Shown here: positions 32,668 to 40,782 of the stretch, one piece after another
How the letters are laid out: every line of letters starts with the position of its first letter
Numbering within the stretch: the stretch's first letter is position 1
From: Actinomycetes bacterium
GTDB taxonomy: Bacteria; Actinomycetota; Thermoleophilia; Solirubrobacterales; JACPNS01
Assembly (NCBI GenBank): GCA_023404495.1
Contig: JAEYBE010000048.1
Span: 124,001 to 188,000, forward strand
Length of the DNA: 64,000 nucleotides
Direction: 5' to 3'
The notes under the pieces: generated by a model
What the model saw: the letters and a program-made list of their open reading frames with translations, nothing else
Told to the model about the DNA's origin: nothing
Database searches by the model: none
Program-made: the position numbers and the translations under genes

Positions 32668-33771
32668 GTGAAGCGTTTTTTCTTCTCGTCGGACGGCTGG
32701 CCGTATCTGCTCAGCCCGTTCATCGTCGCTGCGCTTGCGCTGGAATTCGCGGGCGCGAGCGCCTCGCTGATCTTCGGTTTCGCCGCGATCGCGCTGATTC
32801 CGGCGGCAGCAGTGATGGGCCGCGCGACCGAGGAGCTCGCTGCTCGCTCTGGCCCAGGGATCGGCGGATTGCTCAATGTCACGTTCGGGAACTTCCCGGA
32901 ACTGATCATCGCGATTTTCGCGCTCAACGCGGGATTGCAGGAAGTGGTCAAGGCCTCGCTCGTCGGATCGATCATCGGCAACATTCTGCTGGTGATGGGC
33001 GCGGCGATGTTCGTCGGCGGGCTCAAGCGCCGCGAGCAGTTCTTCAACCAGACCGCCGCCGCGGTGCAGTCATCGATGCTGGTGCTGGCGATGGCGGCGC
33101 TGATCATGCCGGCGGTCTATGAGCTGATCGACGGGCAGGGGCTGCCGAACCCGGGAACGGCGATCGTCGAGTACGACTCGTCGGTCGAAATGCTCTCGGC
33201 GATCGCGGTGATCTTCTTGCTGGTGAGCTACATCGGCGGGCTGATCTTCTCACTGGTGACGCATAAGGACCTCTTCAACCAGGGGCACGATGAGGAGATG
33301 GCGCACAGCGCCTGGCCGGTCAAGCGATCGGTCGCCGTCCTCGCCGGCGCGAGCGTGGTGGTCGGCGTGATGAGCGAGATCCTCGTCGGGTCGATTGAAG
33401 AAGCCTCAAGCGCGATCGGGCTCTCGGAGTTCTTCGTCGGCGTCTTTGTGATCGCGATCGTCGGCAACGCCGCGGAGCACTGGGTTGCGGTGCTTGTGGC
33501 CTACAAGGACAAGATGGACCTCGCGGTCAACATCGCGATCGGCTCGGCGGCCCAGGTCGCGCTCTTTGTTGCGCCGGTGCTGGTGCTGCTCTCGTTCGTG
33601 ATCGGTCCGCACCCGATGCCGCTGGTGTTCAACGGCTTTGAACTCGCCGGACTGCTGATCGCACTGATCACTGCCAACCTGATCACGGCCGACGGCAGAT
33701 CCACGTGGTTTGAGGGTCTCCAGTTGCTTTCGCTGTATGCCGTGATCGGCGTCGCTTTCTACTTCGCCTGA
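32668..33771 (+). CDS. Ca2+/H+ antiporter (CaCA/CAX family)
   Basis: 367 residues with about eleven TM helices. The two diagnostic alpha-repeat motifs are present: GNFPELIIAIFAL in the first half (about 74-86) and GNAAEHWVAVLVA in the second (about 266-278); their Glu residues bind the cation. An acidic, His-containing loop (HKDLFNQGHDEEMAHS) separates the halves. The length suits microbial CAX proteins. GTG start 19 bp after the preceding lipoprotein gene, so it may be co-transcribed, though no functional link is evident. Confidence 0.88.
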   Translation: MKRFFFSSDGWPYLLSPFIVAALALEFAGASASLIFGFAAIALIPAAAVMGRATEELAARSGPGIGGLLNVTFGNFPELIIAIFALNAGLQEVVKASLVGSIIGNILLVMGAAMFVGGLKRREQFFNQTAAAVQSSMLVLAMAALIMPAVYELIDGQGLPNPGTAIVEYDSSVEMLSAIAVIFLLVSYIGGLIFSLVTHKDLFNQGHDEEMAHSAWPVKRSVAVLAGASVVVGVMSEILVGSIEEASSAIGLSEFFVGVFVIAIVGNAAEHWVAVLVAYKDKMDLAVNIAIGSAAQVALFVAPVLVLLSFVIGPHPMPLVFNGFELAGLLIALITANLITADGRSTWFEGLQLLSLYAVIGVAFYFA

Positions 33772-33905
33772 CCGCGCAAACGGCATAGGGATGCGGTTTT
33801 GCGGCGTCCGCACGGACGTTCGTTCACCTTGGATTTCTCGCTACACTGAGCCGAGATTTTCGCCGGCCCCTTTATTTGACCAAGCAACCCAGGAGTCACA
33901 CGATC

Positions 33906-35069
33906 GTGTCTGTCAATTTCCAGCTTTCCGACGAGCAGAAGCTCATGCAGGAGACCGCCCGGGATTTCGCCGAGAACGAGATCCGTCCGGTCGCCGAGGA
34001 GTACGACCGCGACTCAACCTTCCCGCGCGACGTGATCAACAAGGCCTGGGAACTCGGCCTGATGAACACTTCGATCGGCGAGGAGTACGGCGGGGCTGGC
34101 CTTGACTTCCTGTCGGGTTCGATCATCGAGGAGCAGCTCTCCTGGGGTTGCAGCGGCATCGCGACCTCGATCTTCACCAACGGCCTTGCTTCGGCGCCGG
34201 TCGAGATCGGCGGCTCGGAGGAGACCAAGAAGAAGTACCTCACGCAGCTGATCGAAGAGCCCAAGCTGGCCTCCTTCTGCCTGACCGAGCCGGACGCCGG
34301 CTCGGACGTCGCGTCGATGAAGACGACGGCGGTCAAGCAGGGCGACAAGTACGTGATCAACGGCAGCAAGTGCTTCATCACCAACGGCTCGCACGCCGAC
34401 TGGTACACGGTCTACGCCAAGACCGACCCCGACGCCGGCCACCGCGGCATCAGCGCGTTTGTGGTTGAGCGCGACTGGGGCGTGGTCGTCGACAAGAAGG
34501 AAGACAAGCTCGGTCAGCGCGCCTCCGACACCGCGATGCTCAGCTTCAACGACGTCGAGGTACCGGCCGAGAACCTGATCGGCGAGGAGAACGGCGGCTT
34601 CAAGCTCGCGATGAAGACGCTCGACCGCACGCGACCGGGCGTTGCCGCGATGGCGACCGGCATCCAGCAGGCGGCGCTTGAGGCGGCGGTCGATTACGCG
34701 CGCGAGCGCATTCAGTTCGGCGTGCCGATCGCGATGCACCAGGCGATCCAGTTCATGATCGCCGACATGGCGACCCGCGTCGAGGCTTCGCGCTTGCTCT
34801 ACCAGAAGAGCGCCTGGCTGCTCGACAACGGCCTGCGCAACTCGCTGGTCGCTTCACACGCCAAGCGCTTCGCCTCTGACTCGGCGATGGAGACCGCGGT
34901 CGACGCCGTCCAGGTCTTCGGCGGCTACGGCTTCATCAAGGACTACCCGGTAGAGAAGTTCATGCGCGACGCCAAGATCATGCAGCTTTACGAAGGCACG
35001 AGCCAGATCCAGCGCCTCGTGATCGCGAAGGAAGTCCTCTCGCCCTCGCGCGACACCGTCGCCGTCTAG
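33906..35069 (+). CDS. Acyl-CoA dehydrogenase, short/branched-chain type
   Basis: 387 residues from GTG 33906 (AGGAG 10 nt upstream); an upstream TTG is less likely. All three domains are present: helical N-terminus, middle beta domain with LTEPDAGSDVASM and the FITNGSHADW flavin-binding turn, and C-terminal helical domain with RIQFGVPI, QVFGGYGF and YEGTSQIQRLVIA. The Glu of YEGTS is at the catalytic-base position of short-chain and butyryl-type enzymes. It oxidises acyl-CoA to enoyl-CoA with FAD and electron-transfer flavoprotein. A strong terminator follows. Confidence 0.92.
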   Translation: MSVNFQLSDEQKLMQETARDFAENEIRPVAEEYDRDSTFPRDVINKAWELGLMNTSIGEEYGGAGLDFLSGSIIEEQLSWGCSGIATSIFTNGLASAPVEIGGSEETKKKYLTQLIEEPKLASFCLTEPDAGSDVASMKTTAVKQGDKYVINGSKCFITNGSHADWYTVYAKTDPDAGHRGISAFVVERDWGVVVDKKEDKLGQRASDTAMLSFNDVEVPAENLIGEENGGFKLAMKTLDRTRPGVAAMATGIQQAALEAAVDYARERIQFGVPIAMHQAIQFMIADMATRVEASRLLYQKSAWLLDNGLRNSLVASHAKRFASDSAMETAVDAVQVFGGYGFIKDYPVEKFMRDAKIMQLYEGTSQIQRLVIAKEVLSPSRDTVAV

Positions 35070-35121
35070 CGGCCCAGCGCCAGCGCGAGAAAGCGCACAA
35101 CCAAGCCCGCCAATTGCCAAT

Positions 35122-35155
35122 CCTCCGCCCGATCGGGCGGAGGAAAAGGCTTTTT
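35122..35155 (+). terminator. Rho-independent terminator after the first acyl-CoA dehydrogenase
   Basis: The perfect palindrome CCTCCGCCCGATCGGGCGGAGG (22 bp, 35122-35143) is flanked by GCCAAT/AAAAGGC and followed by TTTTT at 35151-35155. The 22-bp core is identical to that at 37752-37773. Confidence 0.9.
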
Positions 35156-35349
35156 GCTGCCGCGGCACGTTCTATCAGCCGCTGGCCGTGGAGTGAGATT
35201 GGCTTGGGCGCGCGGGATCTACTCCACGGAGTATCCCCCCAGGGAGACTTCGCGGCTCTTGACTCGACCCCGCATCGCCAACACGCCTGCGCCTCCATGC
35301 TCGCGCATCCTCTGTGCCGTCTCGGACGCGGCCGCCTACTCTCGCTCCA
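35156..35349. other. Intergenic region upstream of the DsbA-fold isomerase
   Basis: No gene is supported. It contains a TACTCT -10-like box at 35337-35342, 7 nt before ATG 35350, and otherwise no recognised element. Confidence 0.4.
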
Positions 35350-35934
35350 ATGCCTGCCGTTCAATTCATCTACGACCTCGGCTCGCCGTACGCCTATCTC
35401 GCCGCCGATCGGATTGACGAGCAGTTCGACACTTCGATCGATGTCGAGTGGGTGCCGGTGTTGCTGGGCGGGATATTCAAGGAGACCGGCCGATCGTCTT
35501 GGGCCGAGACGCCAAAACGCGCCGATGGGATCGCTGAGATCGCGCAGCGCGCGGCTGCCTATGGGATGCCGGCCTTCAAGTATCCAGAGCCGTGGCCGAA
35601 CAACGGCCTCACCGTGATGCGCGTCGCCACCTGGGCGCAGTCGGTCGGCGCCGGTCGCCGCTTCGCGCGCGCGGCGTTCGAGGTCCAGTTCAACGACGGC
35701 CTCCCGCTGAGCGAACCCGAGAACATCGAGCTGGCCGCCCACCGCGCCGGACTCGACCCACAATTTGCGCTCGAGTCGGCCGGCGATCCCGCGGTCAAGC
35801 AGGCACTGATCGACAACACCAAGGCCGCGCTTCAAGCAGGCGCGATCGGCGTACCGACGATCGTCGTCGGCGACCAGGCCTTCTTCGGCGACGATCGCCT
35901 GCATGAGGCGGTCGCGGCCGCCGAAAACGCTTAA
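35350..35934 (+). CDS. DsbA-family / 2-hydroxychromene-2-carboxylate isomerase-like protein
   Basis: 194 residues from ATG 35350, preceded by TACTCT seven bases upstream and no ribosome site. The thioredoxin-like fold with a helical insertion is seen: FIYDLGSPYAYLA at the N-terminus (the Ser is typical of the HCCA isomerase/GST-kappa group and replaces CxxC), PWPNNGLTVMRVATWA, and the C-terminal GVPTIVVGDQAFFGDDRL. Family members use glutathione or other thiols to isomerise aromatics; in actinobacteria the substrate is usually unknown. No aromatic pathway genes are nearby. Confidence 0.82.
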   Translation: MPAVQFIYDLGSPYAYLAADRIDEQFDTSIDVEWVPVLLGGIFKETGRSSWAETPKRADGIAEIAQRAAAYGMPAFKYPEPWPNNGLTVMRVATWAQSVGAGRRFARAAFEVQFNDGLPLSEPENIELAAHRAGLDPQFALESAGDPAVKQALIDNTKAALQAGAIGVPTIVVGDQAFFGDDRLHEAVAAAENA

Positions 35935-35946
35935 TCGCCCCGCGCG

Positions 35947-35952
35947 TATCCT
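35947..35952 (+). promoter_or_regulatory. Candidate -10 box of the PadR-like regulator
   Basis: TATCCT lies 6 nt before GTG 35959, without a Shine-Dalgarno. It matches the leaderless pattern of the window. Confidence 0.4.
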
Positions 35953-35958
35953 CCCTGC

Positions 35959-36456
35959 GTGGCCGCCAAGCCAACAAAGGGCGCACCCAAGGGTGCCGTC
36001 GCGAAGGCCGCCGGTGCCGCCGCAGAGCAATACCTGCGTGAGCAACGCGAGGCGGCCGCCGGCCCCGAAGTACCCGCGACCACCCGCAAGCGCGCCGCCA
36101 GCGACCCGTTGGCCGGTGAATTCAGGAAGCAACTCCTCCCGTTGCTGGTGCTGCATTTCGCCCAGAAGGAGCCGATCTACGGCAATCTGCTGATCGATCG
36201 CATCACCACGCTCACGGGCGGTGTTCTGAGCATCAACCCGAACACGATGTACCCGCTGCTCCGGGACTTTGAGGCCCGAGGTCTGATCGAGGGTCAATGG
36301 GAGCATCCAGAGCGCCGCAGCCGCCGTTTCTACACCCTCACGGCGGCCGGAGAGCAAGAGCTTCAGACCCTGCTCCCCGGAGCTCAGGAGGCGCTGGAGG
36401 CGCTCGATGCGACAATCGCGAAAATTAGGGACGAACTCAGCTCTTCGAGCGAATAA
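35959..36456 (+). CDS. PadR-family transcriptional regulator
   Basis: 165 residues. An Ala/Lys-rich N-terminal tail of about 50 residues precedes a winged helix-turn-helix: LLPLLVLHFAQKEPIYGNLLIDRI, then NPNTMYPLLRDFEARGLIEGQW and the wing RRSRRFYTLTAAGEQEL. A short C-terminal helix for dimerisation follows. PadR proteins are repressors released by small ligands. The position between the isomerase gene and the second acyl-CoA dehydrogenase suggests control of one of these or of itself; no operator was identified. Confidence 0.88.
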   Translation: MAAKPTKGAPKGAVAKAAGAAAEQYLREQREAAAGPEVPATTRKRAASDPLAGEFRKQLLPLLVLHFAQKEPIYGNLLIDRITTLTGGVLSINPNTMYPLLRDFEARGLIEGQWEHPERRSRRFYTLTAAGEQELQTLLPGAQEALEALDATIAKIRDELSSSSE

Positions 36457-36549
36457 TCTCTTTCGTATTCGGAACCCATTGCGCACTGACGCGCGTGCCG
36501 CCTCTCCCCAGGATCGCGGCAAGTACCACCTTTGAAAGGCACCTGACTC

Positions 36550-37716
36550 ATGTCCGTGACTGTTTCGGCCGGTTCTAGGCCGTTGTTTGAAGACGTCCAC
36601 GACGATTACCGCGAGAGCTTTCGCCGCTTCCTCGAGGCTGAGGTCGTCCCGCACCACGAGGAGTGGTCCGAGAAGCACCTCGTAGACCGCGAACTCTTCA
36701 CCAAGGCCGGCGAGCACGGCTTCCTCGCCCCGGGCGTCGATGAGGAGTACGGCGGATTCGGCGTGACCGACTGGCGCTTCAACGCGGTGCTGGCCGAAGA
36801 GGCCGCATACGCCGGTGTCGGCGCATCGTGGATGGGCCCGATGGTTCACACCGACCTCGGCTTTCCCTACATCCGCGCCGCGGCCAACGACGAGCAGAAG
36901 GCGCGCTGGTACCCGGGCATCGCTTCGGGCGAGATGATCCTCGCGCTGGCGATGACCGAGCCGGGCACCGGCTCTGACCTCTCTGCTATCGCCACCCGCG
37001 CCGTGAAGGACGGCGACGAGTACGTCATCAACGGCGCGAAGACCTTCATCTCCAACGGCATCAACGCCGACGCGGTCGTGACGGCGGTGCGCACCGGCGA
37101 TGACCCCCACCAGGGCCTCTCGATGATCGTGATCGAGCGTGGCATGGAGGGATTTGAGCGCGGCAACCAGATCCTCAAGCGTGGCCAGCACGCCAACGAC
37201 ACGGCCGAGCTCTACTTCAAGGACTGCCGCGTCCCGGCCGCCAACCTGCTCGGCGAAGAGGGCACCGGTTTTGCCCAGCTGATGGCACACCTGATCCCCG
37301 AGCGCCTTGGCCTTGCCGTCTCGTCGCTGGCCGGCGCCGAAGCGGCGCTCGAGCTCACGCTCGAGTACGTCAAGGAGCGCAAGGCCTTCGGTCGCCCGAT
37401 CGGCACCTTTCAGAACTCGCGCTTCGTGCTCGCCGAGCTTCAGACGAAGGTCACGATCACGCGCACCTGGCTCGACACGGTCGTCCAGAAGTTCGTCGAT
37501 GGCACCTGCACCGTGCAGGAGGCCGCGATGGCCAAGTACTGGGTCACCGACCTTGGCTCAGAAGTCGCTGACGCCTGCGTCCAGCTCTTCGGCGGCTACG
37601 GCTACACGACCGAGTACAAGATCAGCGAGTTCTGGGTCGACGCGCGCGTCAACCGGATCTACGCCGGCACCAACGAGATCATGAAGGAGCTGGTCGGCCG
37701 TTCGATGGGCCTCTAG
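36550..37716 (+). CDS. Acyl-CoA dehydrogenase, long-chain type
   Basis: 388 residues, ATG start with GAAAGG 10 nt upstream. Middle-domain motifs MTEPGTGSDLSAI and FISNGINAD, and C-terminal RKAFGRPIG, QLFGGYGYTTEY and YAGTNEIMKELVGRSM are present. The position that holds Glu in short-chain enzymes is Ala here (YAGTN), while LIPERLGLA provides a Glu at the alternative catalytic position used by long-chain and isovaleryl-type dehydrogenases. It therefore differs in chain-length class from the enzyme at 33906. A perfect 36-bp palindromic terminator follows. Confidence 0.92.
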   Translation: MSVTVSAGSRPLFEDVHDDYRESFRRFLEAEVVPHHEEWSEKHLVDRELFTKAGEHGFLAPGVDEEYGGFGVTDWRFNAVLAEEAAYAGVGASWMGPMVHTDLGFPYIRAAANDEQKARWYPGIASGEMILALAMTEPGTGSDLSAIATRAVKDGDEYVINGAKTFISNGINADAVVTAVRTGDDPHQGLSMIVIERGMEGFERGNQILKRGQHANDTAELYFKDCRVPAANLLGEEGTGFAQLMAHLIPERLGLAVSSLAGAEAALELTLEYVKERKAFGRPIGTFQNSRFVLAELQTKVTITRTWLDTVVQKFVDGTCTVQEAAMAKYWVTDLGSEVADACVQLFGGYGYTTEYKISEFWVDARVNRIYAGTNEIMKELVGRSMGL

Positions 37717-37744
37717 CCCGCTTCGCGCAGACAGGCCGTTCGTT

Positions 37745-37780
37745 TGCCAAACCTCCGCCCGATCGGGCGGAGGTTTGGCA
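37745..37780. terminator. Perfect 36-bp palindrome, terminator
   Basis: The arms TGCCAAACCTCCGCCC and GGGCGGAGGTTTGGCA flank GATC, so the whole 36 bp is a perfect palindrome, followed by TTTAAA. Its 22-bp core is identical to the terminator at 35122. Confidence 0.85.
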
Positions 37781-37791
37781 TTTAAAGGGCC

Positions 37792-37797
37792 TACTCT
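37792..37797 (+). promoter_or_regulatory. Candidate -10 box of the hydroxyacyl-CoA dehydrogenase fusion gene
   Basis: TACTCT lies 8 nt before ATG 37806 and just after the palindromic terminator, without a ribosome site. Confidence 0.4.
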
Positions 37798-37805
37798 TCG
37801 GCGCC

Positions 37806-39758
37806 ATGAAAGTGACTAGAGCAGCTGTTGTCGGCGCGGGCACTATGGGCGGGGAGATCGCCTTCTGTGTAGCCACCGCCGGTATCCCCGTCGTCCTCAA
37901 GGACGTAGACCAGAAGTTCATCGATCTTGGCCTCGAGAAGGCCGGCTCATTGCTCGACCGGCAGGTCGAGAAGGGCCGCATGGACGCAGCCGGCAAGCAG
38001 GCTGTGTTGGACCTGATCGAGCCTGCGCTCGACTACTCGGCCTTCGGCGATGTCGACTTCGTGATCGAGGCGGTGCCGGAGAAGATGGCGATCAAGCAGG
38101 CCGTATTCGCCGAGCTCGACGCAGCAACACCCGGTCACGCGATCCTCGCCTCCAACACGAGCGCGCTGAGCATCGACGAGATCGGCGCCGCCACGACCCG
38201 CCCGGACAAGGTCGTCGGCTTCCACTTCTTCTACCCGGCATCGTTCTCAAAGCTGGTTGAGGTGATCGAGGGCGAGCTGACCTCCCCGGAGACGAGCACC
38301 GCGGCCTACAACTTCGCGCAGGCGATCAAGAAATCGCCAATCACCTGCGCCGACGCGCCGGGCTTTGTCGTCAACCGCGTGCTCACCGCCTCGCTCGGTG
38401 AGATGTTCCGTGCGGCCGACGAGCACGACCTCTCGCCGGCGCATATCGACGCGGCGGTCGTGAGCCTGAAGACCGCCCCAGTTGGACCGGCGACGTTGGT
38501 CGACACGCTCGGCCTGGACACCGTGCTGCACGTGATGGAGCACCTGAACGCCGAACTCGGCGACAGCTTCTACGTCGCGCCGAAGATCAAGGAACTCGTC
38601 GCCCAGGGCAGGCTTGGCGCCAAGACCGGCAGCGGCTTCTATGAGCCGGCCGGCAACCCGGGTGAGCTCCCTGAGATCGACCAGGGTGTAGCCGGCGAGC
38701 TTGCACTGCGCAGCGGCTTGCGCGCGCTGGTCGAAGCGGTGCTGATCGTCGAAGAAAGTGTCGGCAACGCCCGCGAGGTCGACCTCGGAATGATGATGGG
38801 CGCCGGGATCGTGCCAGGACCGCTGGCCCAGGCCGACGCGATGGGGCTCGACAACGCACTGATGGCGCTCGAGAGCGCCCAGTCACAATGGGGGGACGGC
38901 TTCAAGCCACCGACGCTGCTGCGCCGCCTGGTTGCGCAGGGTCGCACGGGCAAGGCTTCCGGGCAGGGCTTCTTCGCCTACCCGCAGGTCGAGTTCCCCG
39001 AGGACGGCGGCGTCGCGCTGGAGAAGCGGGGGAGTGTCGCGATCGCCTGGCTGAAGGTCAAGCCGGTCAATCCCGTCGGTGAGACGCTGCTGACCGGCCT
39101 GAAGGCCGCGCACGACGCGGCAGAAGCCGACCCGCAGATCAAGTCGTTGGTGATCGCCAGCGCCAACAACGCGATCTTCTCCGCCGGGGCGGACCTCAAG
39201 GCATTCGCAGCGATCGATGACGTCGGCGCTGTGTTGGACCAGACCAACGAGGTTTTCCGCGCGCTTGGAACGGGTCGAGTGACCACGATCGCCGCGGTCA
39301 ACGGCATGGCGCTGGGCGGCGGCTGCGAGCTGGCTCTGAGCGCCAACGTGCGTCTCGCCGGCGAGTCGGCGAGCTTCGGCCTGCCTGAGGTGACGCTCGG
39401 GATCCTTCCCGGCTTTGGCGGCACGCAGCGCCTGCCGCGGCTCGTCGGACCGGCGCTGGCCTTCGAGATGATCTCCAGCGGCGAGCAGATCAGCGCCTGG
39501 CGCGCGCTCGAAGCCGGACTGGTGAGCGATGTGCTGCCAGACCATGAGCTCTTCGACGCCGCGATCGCGCTGGCCGAACAACTCGCCGGACAGGCGCAGG
39601 GTGCGATCGGGCTGATCAAGGGTGTGCTCGACGATCCGACGTTGATGGACGGGATCGCACGCGAGCGCGCGGCGTTCATCGAGGCCTTCAATTCCGTGGA
39701 CGGCAAAGAAGGCGTCTCGGCGTTCCTCGCCAAGCGGCCACCCAGATTCACGCAGTGA
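37806..39758 (+). CDS. 3-hydroxyacyl-CoA dehydrogenase / enoyl-CoA hydratase fusion
   Basis: 650 residues. The N-terminal half is the dehydrogenase: NAD-binding VVGAGTMGGEIA (about 8-19), SNTSALSIDEI, HFFYPA with the catalytic His, APGFVVNRVL, then two C-terminal dimerisation modules each ending in a KTGSGFYE or GKASGQGFFAY motif. The C-terminal third (about 400-650) is a crotonase: NNAIFSAGADLKAF, NGMALGGGCELALSANVR, LPEVTLGILPGFGGTQRLPR. The order is the reverse of E. coli FadB/FadJ and matches actinobacterial and archaeal fusions. It would carry out the hydration and second oxidation of beta-oxidation after the nearby acyl-CoA dehydrogenases; a thiolase is not in the window. Confidence 0.93.
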   Translation: MKVTRAAVVGAGTMGGEIAFCVATAGIPVVLKDVDQKFIDLGLEKAGSLLDRQVEKGRMDAAGKQAVLDLIEPALDYSAFGDVDFVIEAVPEKMAIKQAVFAELDAATPGHAILASNTSALSIDEIGAATTRPDKVVGFHFFYPASFSKLVEVIEGELTSPETSTAAYNFAQAIKKSPITCADAPGFVVNRVLTASLGEMFRAADEHDLSPAHIDAAVVSLKTAPVGPATLVDTLGLDTVLHVMEHLNAELGDSFYVAPKIKELVAQGRLGAKTGSGFYEPAGNPGELPEIDQGVAGELALRSGLRALVEAVLIVEESVGNAREVDLGMMMGAGIVPGPLAQADAMGLDNALMALESAQSQWGDGFKPPTLLRRLVAQGRTGKASGQGFFAYPQVEFPEDGGVALEKRGSVAIAWLKVKPVNPVGETLLTGLKAAHDAAEADPQIKSLVIASANNAIFSAGADLKAFAAIDDVGAVLDQTNEVFRALGTGRVTTIAAVNGMALGGGCELALSANVRLAGESASFGLPEVTLGILPGFGGTQRLPRLVGPALAFEMISSGEQISAWRALEAGLVSDVLPDHELFDAAIALAEQLAGQAQGAIGLIKGVLDDPTLMDGIARERAAFIEAFNSVDGKEGVSAFLAKRPPRFTQ

Positions 39759-40525
39759 TGTCCGGCGGCGCGGTCGAAACGCTCGCCAACGCACTCGTCA
39801 ATGCGCGCAGCGCGGTCGTGCTGACCGGCGCGGGCGTCTCGGTGCCGAGCGGCATCCCCGACTTCCGCACGCCCGAGAGCGGCATGTGGGCCAACGTCGA
39901 CCCAATGGAGGTCGCACACATCGAAACCTTCCGCAGCGCTCCAGAGCGCTTCTGGAGCTTCTACGGCGAGCGCTTTGCGTCGCTGGGCGACAAGCGGCCC
40001 AACGGCGCGCATGAGGTGCTGGTCGAGTTAGAGAGCCGCGGGCTGATCGACGCCGTGATCACCCAGAACATCGATCGCCTGCACCACATGGCCGGCACCG
40101 AGGACCTGATCGAGGTCCACGGGTCGATCGAGACCTCTCGTTGTCTTGCCTGCGGTGCGGCCTACGAGCTCGAGTGGGTGCGCGATCAGGCCGCCGAGCA
40201 CGGCGTCCCGCGCTGCACCGCATGCGACGAAGCGCCGCCGCTCAAGCCCGACGTCGTGCTCTTCGGTGAGATGCTTCCGGAGGCCGCGATCCAGCGCGCC
40301 TTCTCGCTTGCCGGTGGCGCCGATCTACTGATCGCCGTAGGCAGTTCACTGGTCGTTCATCCCGTTGCGGGCCTGCCGCAACTCACCTTGAAGCGCGGTG
40401 GAGAGCTGGCGGTGATCACCCAAGGCCCAACCCCCTACGACGATGAGGCCGTCGTCAAGCTCGAAGGCGATGTCGAAGACGAGCTGACAGCGTTGCTGGA
40501 CGCCGTCAACGCGATCAACACCTGA
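39758..40525 (+). CDS. Sir2-family NAD-dependent protein deacylase
   Basis: 255 residues from ATG 39758, which shares one base with the upstream TGA. NAD pocket motifs GAGVSVPSGIPDFRTP and TQNIDRLH, catalytic His in EVHGSIETSRC, two zinc-binding CxxC pairs (CLACG and CTACD) and the late AVGSSLVVHPVAGLP are all present. It probably removes acyl groups from metabolic enzymes; its coupling to a beta-oxidation gene fits regulation of acyl-CoA enzymes. The four-palindrome element copy B follows it. Confidence 0.93.
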   Translation: MSGGAVETLANALVNARSAVVLTGAGVSVPSGIPDFRTPESGMWANVDPMEVAHIETFRSAPERFWSFYGERFASLGDKRPNGAHEVLVELESRGLIDAVITQNIDRLHHMAGTEDLIEVHGSIETSRCLACGAAYELEWVRDQAAEHGVPRCTACDEAPPLKPDVVLFGEMLPEAAIQRAFSLAGGADLLIAVGSSLVVHPVAGLPQLTLKRGGELAVITQGPTPYDDEAVVKLEGDVEDELTALLDAVNAINT

Positions 40526-40536
40526 TCGGCCCCAGA

Positions 40537-40766
40537 ACTGCGCACCTTTGGTGCGCAGTTGGATTTCGCGACGAACAAGGCGATAAACAAGCGGTAGTTA
40601 GCTGCGCAAGTTTGCTGCGCAGTGAATTCGGCGCTTGACGATCGATGCGCGCGCAACCCACGTCGTCGCGAGTCGCCTCACTGCGCACCAAAGGTGCGCA
40701 GCTAACGATCCCGTGAACAAGGCCTTCTCGAACTCAAGCTGGAACTGCGCACCAACGGTGCGCAGT
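40537..40766. repeat. Four-palindrome composite element, copy B
   Basis: Palindromes lie at about 40537-40559, 40600-40623 (degenerate: the inner ACC/GGT pairs are lost), 40680-40702 and 40744-40766. Spacings of about 63, 80 and 64 bp are nearly those of copy A at 23787. GTTAGC precedes the second and GCTAAC follows the third. It lies between convergent stops, where it could act as a bidirectional terminator. Past the fourth palindrome both copies run into a similar GAGGGGGTGGG stretch. Confidence 0.9.
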
Positions 40767-40782
40767 CGGAGGGGGTGGGGCG

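Noticed and set aside
34978..37290. A 770-codon open frame on the minus strand opposite the acyl-CoA dehydrogenase, isomerase and PadR genes
   Set aside because: It overlaps four well-supported plus-strand genes; its translation is Arg/Gly/Leu-rich with no motif, the usual shadow of GC-rich coding DNA.
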